Shown here piece by piece: positions 62,461 to 64,000 of a stretch of 64,000 bases of DNA. Each line of letters starts with the position of its first letter. Within the stretch, counting starts at the first letter, position 1. The translations under genes and the position numbers were made by a program. The notes under the pieces were generated by a model. The model was given only the letters and a program-made list of their open reading frames with translations, was not told the origin of the DNA and made no database searches. Where the stretch lies: contig MU839167.1 in the NCBI GenBank assembly GCA_030685235.1, positions 62,001 to 126,000 of the forward strand, given 5' to 3'. The stretch comes from Copromyces sp. CBS 386.78 (lineage: Eukaryota; Ascomycota; Sordariomycetes; Sordariales; Sordariaceae).

Positions 62461-62972
62461 AGGGTCGATAAAATTGAAATCGATTATTTAATTAGGGTAT
62501 ATACTACGGTTATATATACCCGTCAACTAGGGAGTCGCGTCGGCTATTTATATTATTACGGTTAATTATAAAACGTATAGAAAGATAATATATTATTTCC
62601 TACCGTTAATAAATATCAGCGCTTTATTTATTTAAACGATATTTCGTAATGCGCGATAATAATTTAATTAATTATAGGGAAGGTAGTAATAGTAATAGTA
62701 ATAGAGGAAGTAATAATGCGATGCGACGATATAAATTGCTAAGTATAATGATAAATTACTAATTACGAAATCTGGCACGTACAGGGGTTTGAATATATAA
62801 TGGGCTATAATCTAGGGGCTTGGCGGGCGTAGTACGGTTTACTCACTAGTATTTACGCTAAAAGCGGGAGTTAAGGGATGCGGGCGATTTAATTAGTTAG
62901 AAGGGTGAGAGAGGTGGGGCGGCGGTGTATAAAGACATTTATGGCGGTGCGAAAAGACTTTCTCCTATTATA

Positions 62973-63229
62973 AGGATAAATCGTTAATAATTCAGTACTA
63001 GTTTCGTCGTCGCTCGACTATTCTCTTTATTAAAATATACTTAGAAATTAAAAATTCTTAAATAAATAGTTTAAAAACTTCTATTATCGCTTTGTTATTA
63101 TATAGCGAAAGATTACTTATTAAATTCAAAGGCTCCCCGGTAAATTACTAGTAAAAGTCAATAATTTTCTTCGGTAAATAAATATTTTAGTAAGCGGGTA
63201 TTTGAATAAGGGGTAATTAACCGTAACCG
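62973..63229. other. AT-rich lead-in to the DDE transposase
   Basis: Continuation of the sequence split by the MULE insertion. No motif can be read before about 63230, although it is probably the N-terminal part of the same transposase. Confidence 0.35.
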
Positions 63230-64000
63230 TAATTTAGTTTCATTAAATACAATAGTTAACCGACCGTCCCTAGCACTTGTATACAATTCCCGCCGTTTTA
63301 TATCGTTAATTTCGATAAAGTAGCCTTTAATTTCGAATACTTTAATAGCGCTACCTATAATTTCAAAAGTTTACGAACCATCTCTAGTAAAACCGTACGA
63401 AATAATTGGAATAAGCGATAATATTCTCTCGTTCTCTATATTTTTAACGATGGTAGCTAGCGCTTAAAATCGACCGTTATTTTTTATAAGGAGGGGAAAG
63501 TCCGTAATAAAAAATAATACTTCTGTATTAAAAATATAACGGTTTAATTCAACGAAGAAGTATATTAGAATAAAACCCTCTTTAATATATAATTAGAAGA
63601 AGAATTATAGTTAGTTATAAAAGAGCTAGGAGGAGATATATTATTGGTAATAGATATATACCCATCTTACAATTCCTAGAAGGTTAGGGATACCGTTAGC
63701 TAAATTAACGAATCTATCTCCCCCTAGTTACTAATTATAATTATAATCCCCGGTAGCTTTACGAATTTATTGCAACCGCTAAATATAATGATTAACTTAT
63801 TGTTTAAGACTATAATAAGAAACGAAACCGAGTAATTACAAAATTAATAGTAAGAAGACAACCCGGGTAAACGTTAGACCGTCTCTAATAAGAAGGTATT
63901 AATTACTTACGGTATTTCTTATTATTATAAGAGGTTATAAACGAATAAGAAAAATATAGTTATTAAATCTTTTAAAAACAACGGTATCTCTATCTTTCTA
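63230..64000 (+). pseudogene. DDE_1/pogo-like transposase, partial (runs off the window)
   Basis: The plus strand reads IVNFDKVAFNFEYFN near 63310 (first catalytic Asp, family NFDETxFxFE). Next are VRNNWNKR, then YIFNDGS, RLKSTVIFYKEGKV near 63468-63500 and LLVIDIYPSYNS near 63645 (second Asp, family DxxxxH). PGSFTNLLQPLNIMINLLFK near 63750-63810 follows (family PxxTSxLQPLDxxxN, where the third acidic position is now Asn). ITYGISYYYKRL and SFKNNGISI follow at the edge. Q/W stops are few, so this copy is less damaged than the LINEs. DDE_1 (pogo/jerky-like) assignment is good; the exact family is not determined. The end lies outside. Confidence 0.82.

Larger units (their letters stand above)
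59264..62964 (-). mobile_element. Mutator-like (MULE) DNA transposon, 3.7 kb, with long TIRs and 8-bp duplication
   Basis: The ends GAGAAAGTCTTTTCGCACCG (from 59264) and its inverse (to 62964) match over about 52 bp with one or two transitions. CTATTATA flanks both sides (59256-59263, 62965-62972). The transposase lies on the minus strand between. The ends retain near-normal composition while the middle is RIP-altered. Subterminal sequences match those of the 920-bp element at 24718-25637. MULEs usually leave 8-11 bp duplications, consistent with this one. Confidence 0.88.

Noticed and set aside
1..64000. Starship-type giant element (tyrosine recombinase captain)
   Set aside because: No DUF3435-like recombinase motif could be read anywhere, and there is no cargo-gene cluster.
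1..64000. tRNA or rRNA genes
   Set aside because: No cloverleaf with A and B boxes and no rRNA-like segment was recognised in the GC-normal patches.

Overview
This window looks like a filamentous ascomycete (Pezizomycotina) chromosome crossing from a gene-bearing segment into a transposon graveyard destroyed by repeat-induced point mutation (RIP). The evidence is one ordinary-composition gene with a short GT-AG intron (340-4014), followed by about 58 kb of extremely AT-rich DNA. That DNA has almost no CpA or TpG dinucleotides. Recognisable transposon proteins in it are riddled with TAA/TAG where Gln or Trp is expected, and with Tyr or Asn where Cys/His or Asp is expected. All functional calls come from reading the sequence and from family knowledge; no search was run.

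Layout. 1-5.4 kb: an intact gene for a DUF4203-type seven-TM protein with a long disordered tail, then its downstream spacer. 5.4-9.2 kb: a transition zone with a 350-bp MITE and a truncated Tad1-like LINE remnant (RT end and RNase H, minus strand). 9.3-10.1 kb: an ATT-rich low-complexity array. 10.4-17.6 kb: LINE copy A (minus strand), itself holding a MITE with an 8-bp target duplication.

17.7-43.5 kb: a plus-strand Helitron, traceable as DUF6570-like region, Rep domain and Pif1-type helicase. It has been split by at least four insertions: a MITE (22338-22753), a MULE-related 920-bp element filled with a 9-bp minisatellite (24718-25637), LINE copy B (25842-32624) and a complete Ty3/gypsy chromovirus-type LTR retrotransposon (33313-41232). 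A further MITE (19555-19972) lies upstream. 44.6-51.4 kb: LINE copy C (minus strand). 52.1-52.7 kb: an island free of RIP and rich in hairpins. 53-58 kb: tandem arrays and an unidentified repeat family. 58.1-58.5 kb: a LINE RT fragment. 59.3-63.0 kb: a 3.7-kb Mutator-like (MULE) element with 8-bp target duplications. 63.2-64.0 kb: a DDE_1/pogo-like transposase pseudogene running off the window.

The intact gene is the only functional protein-coding gene I can support. The rest is a nested, inactivated stack. Target-site duplications can be read for nine of the insertions, so their relative order can largely be reconstructed. No CRISPR array, rRNA or tRNA was found. I do not see a clearly new system. 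The most unusual items are the minisatellite-filled MULE derivative, the unmutated hairpin island, the patchy mutation of the two LTRs, and a 255-codon Asn/Ser-rich open frame in DNA where everything else is full of stops.
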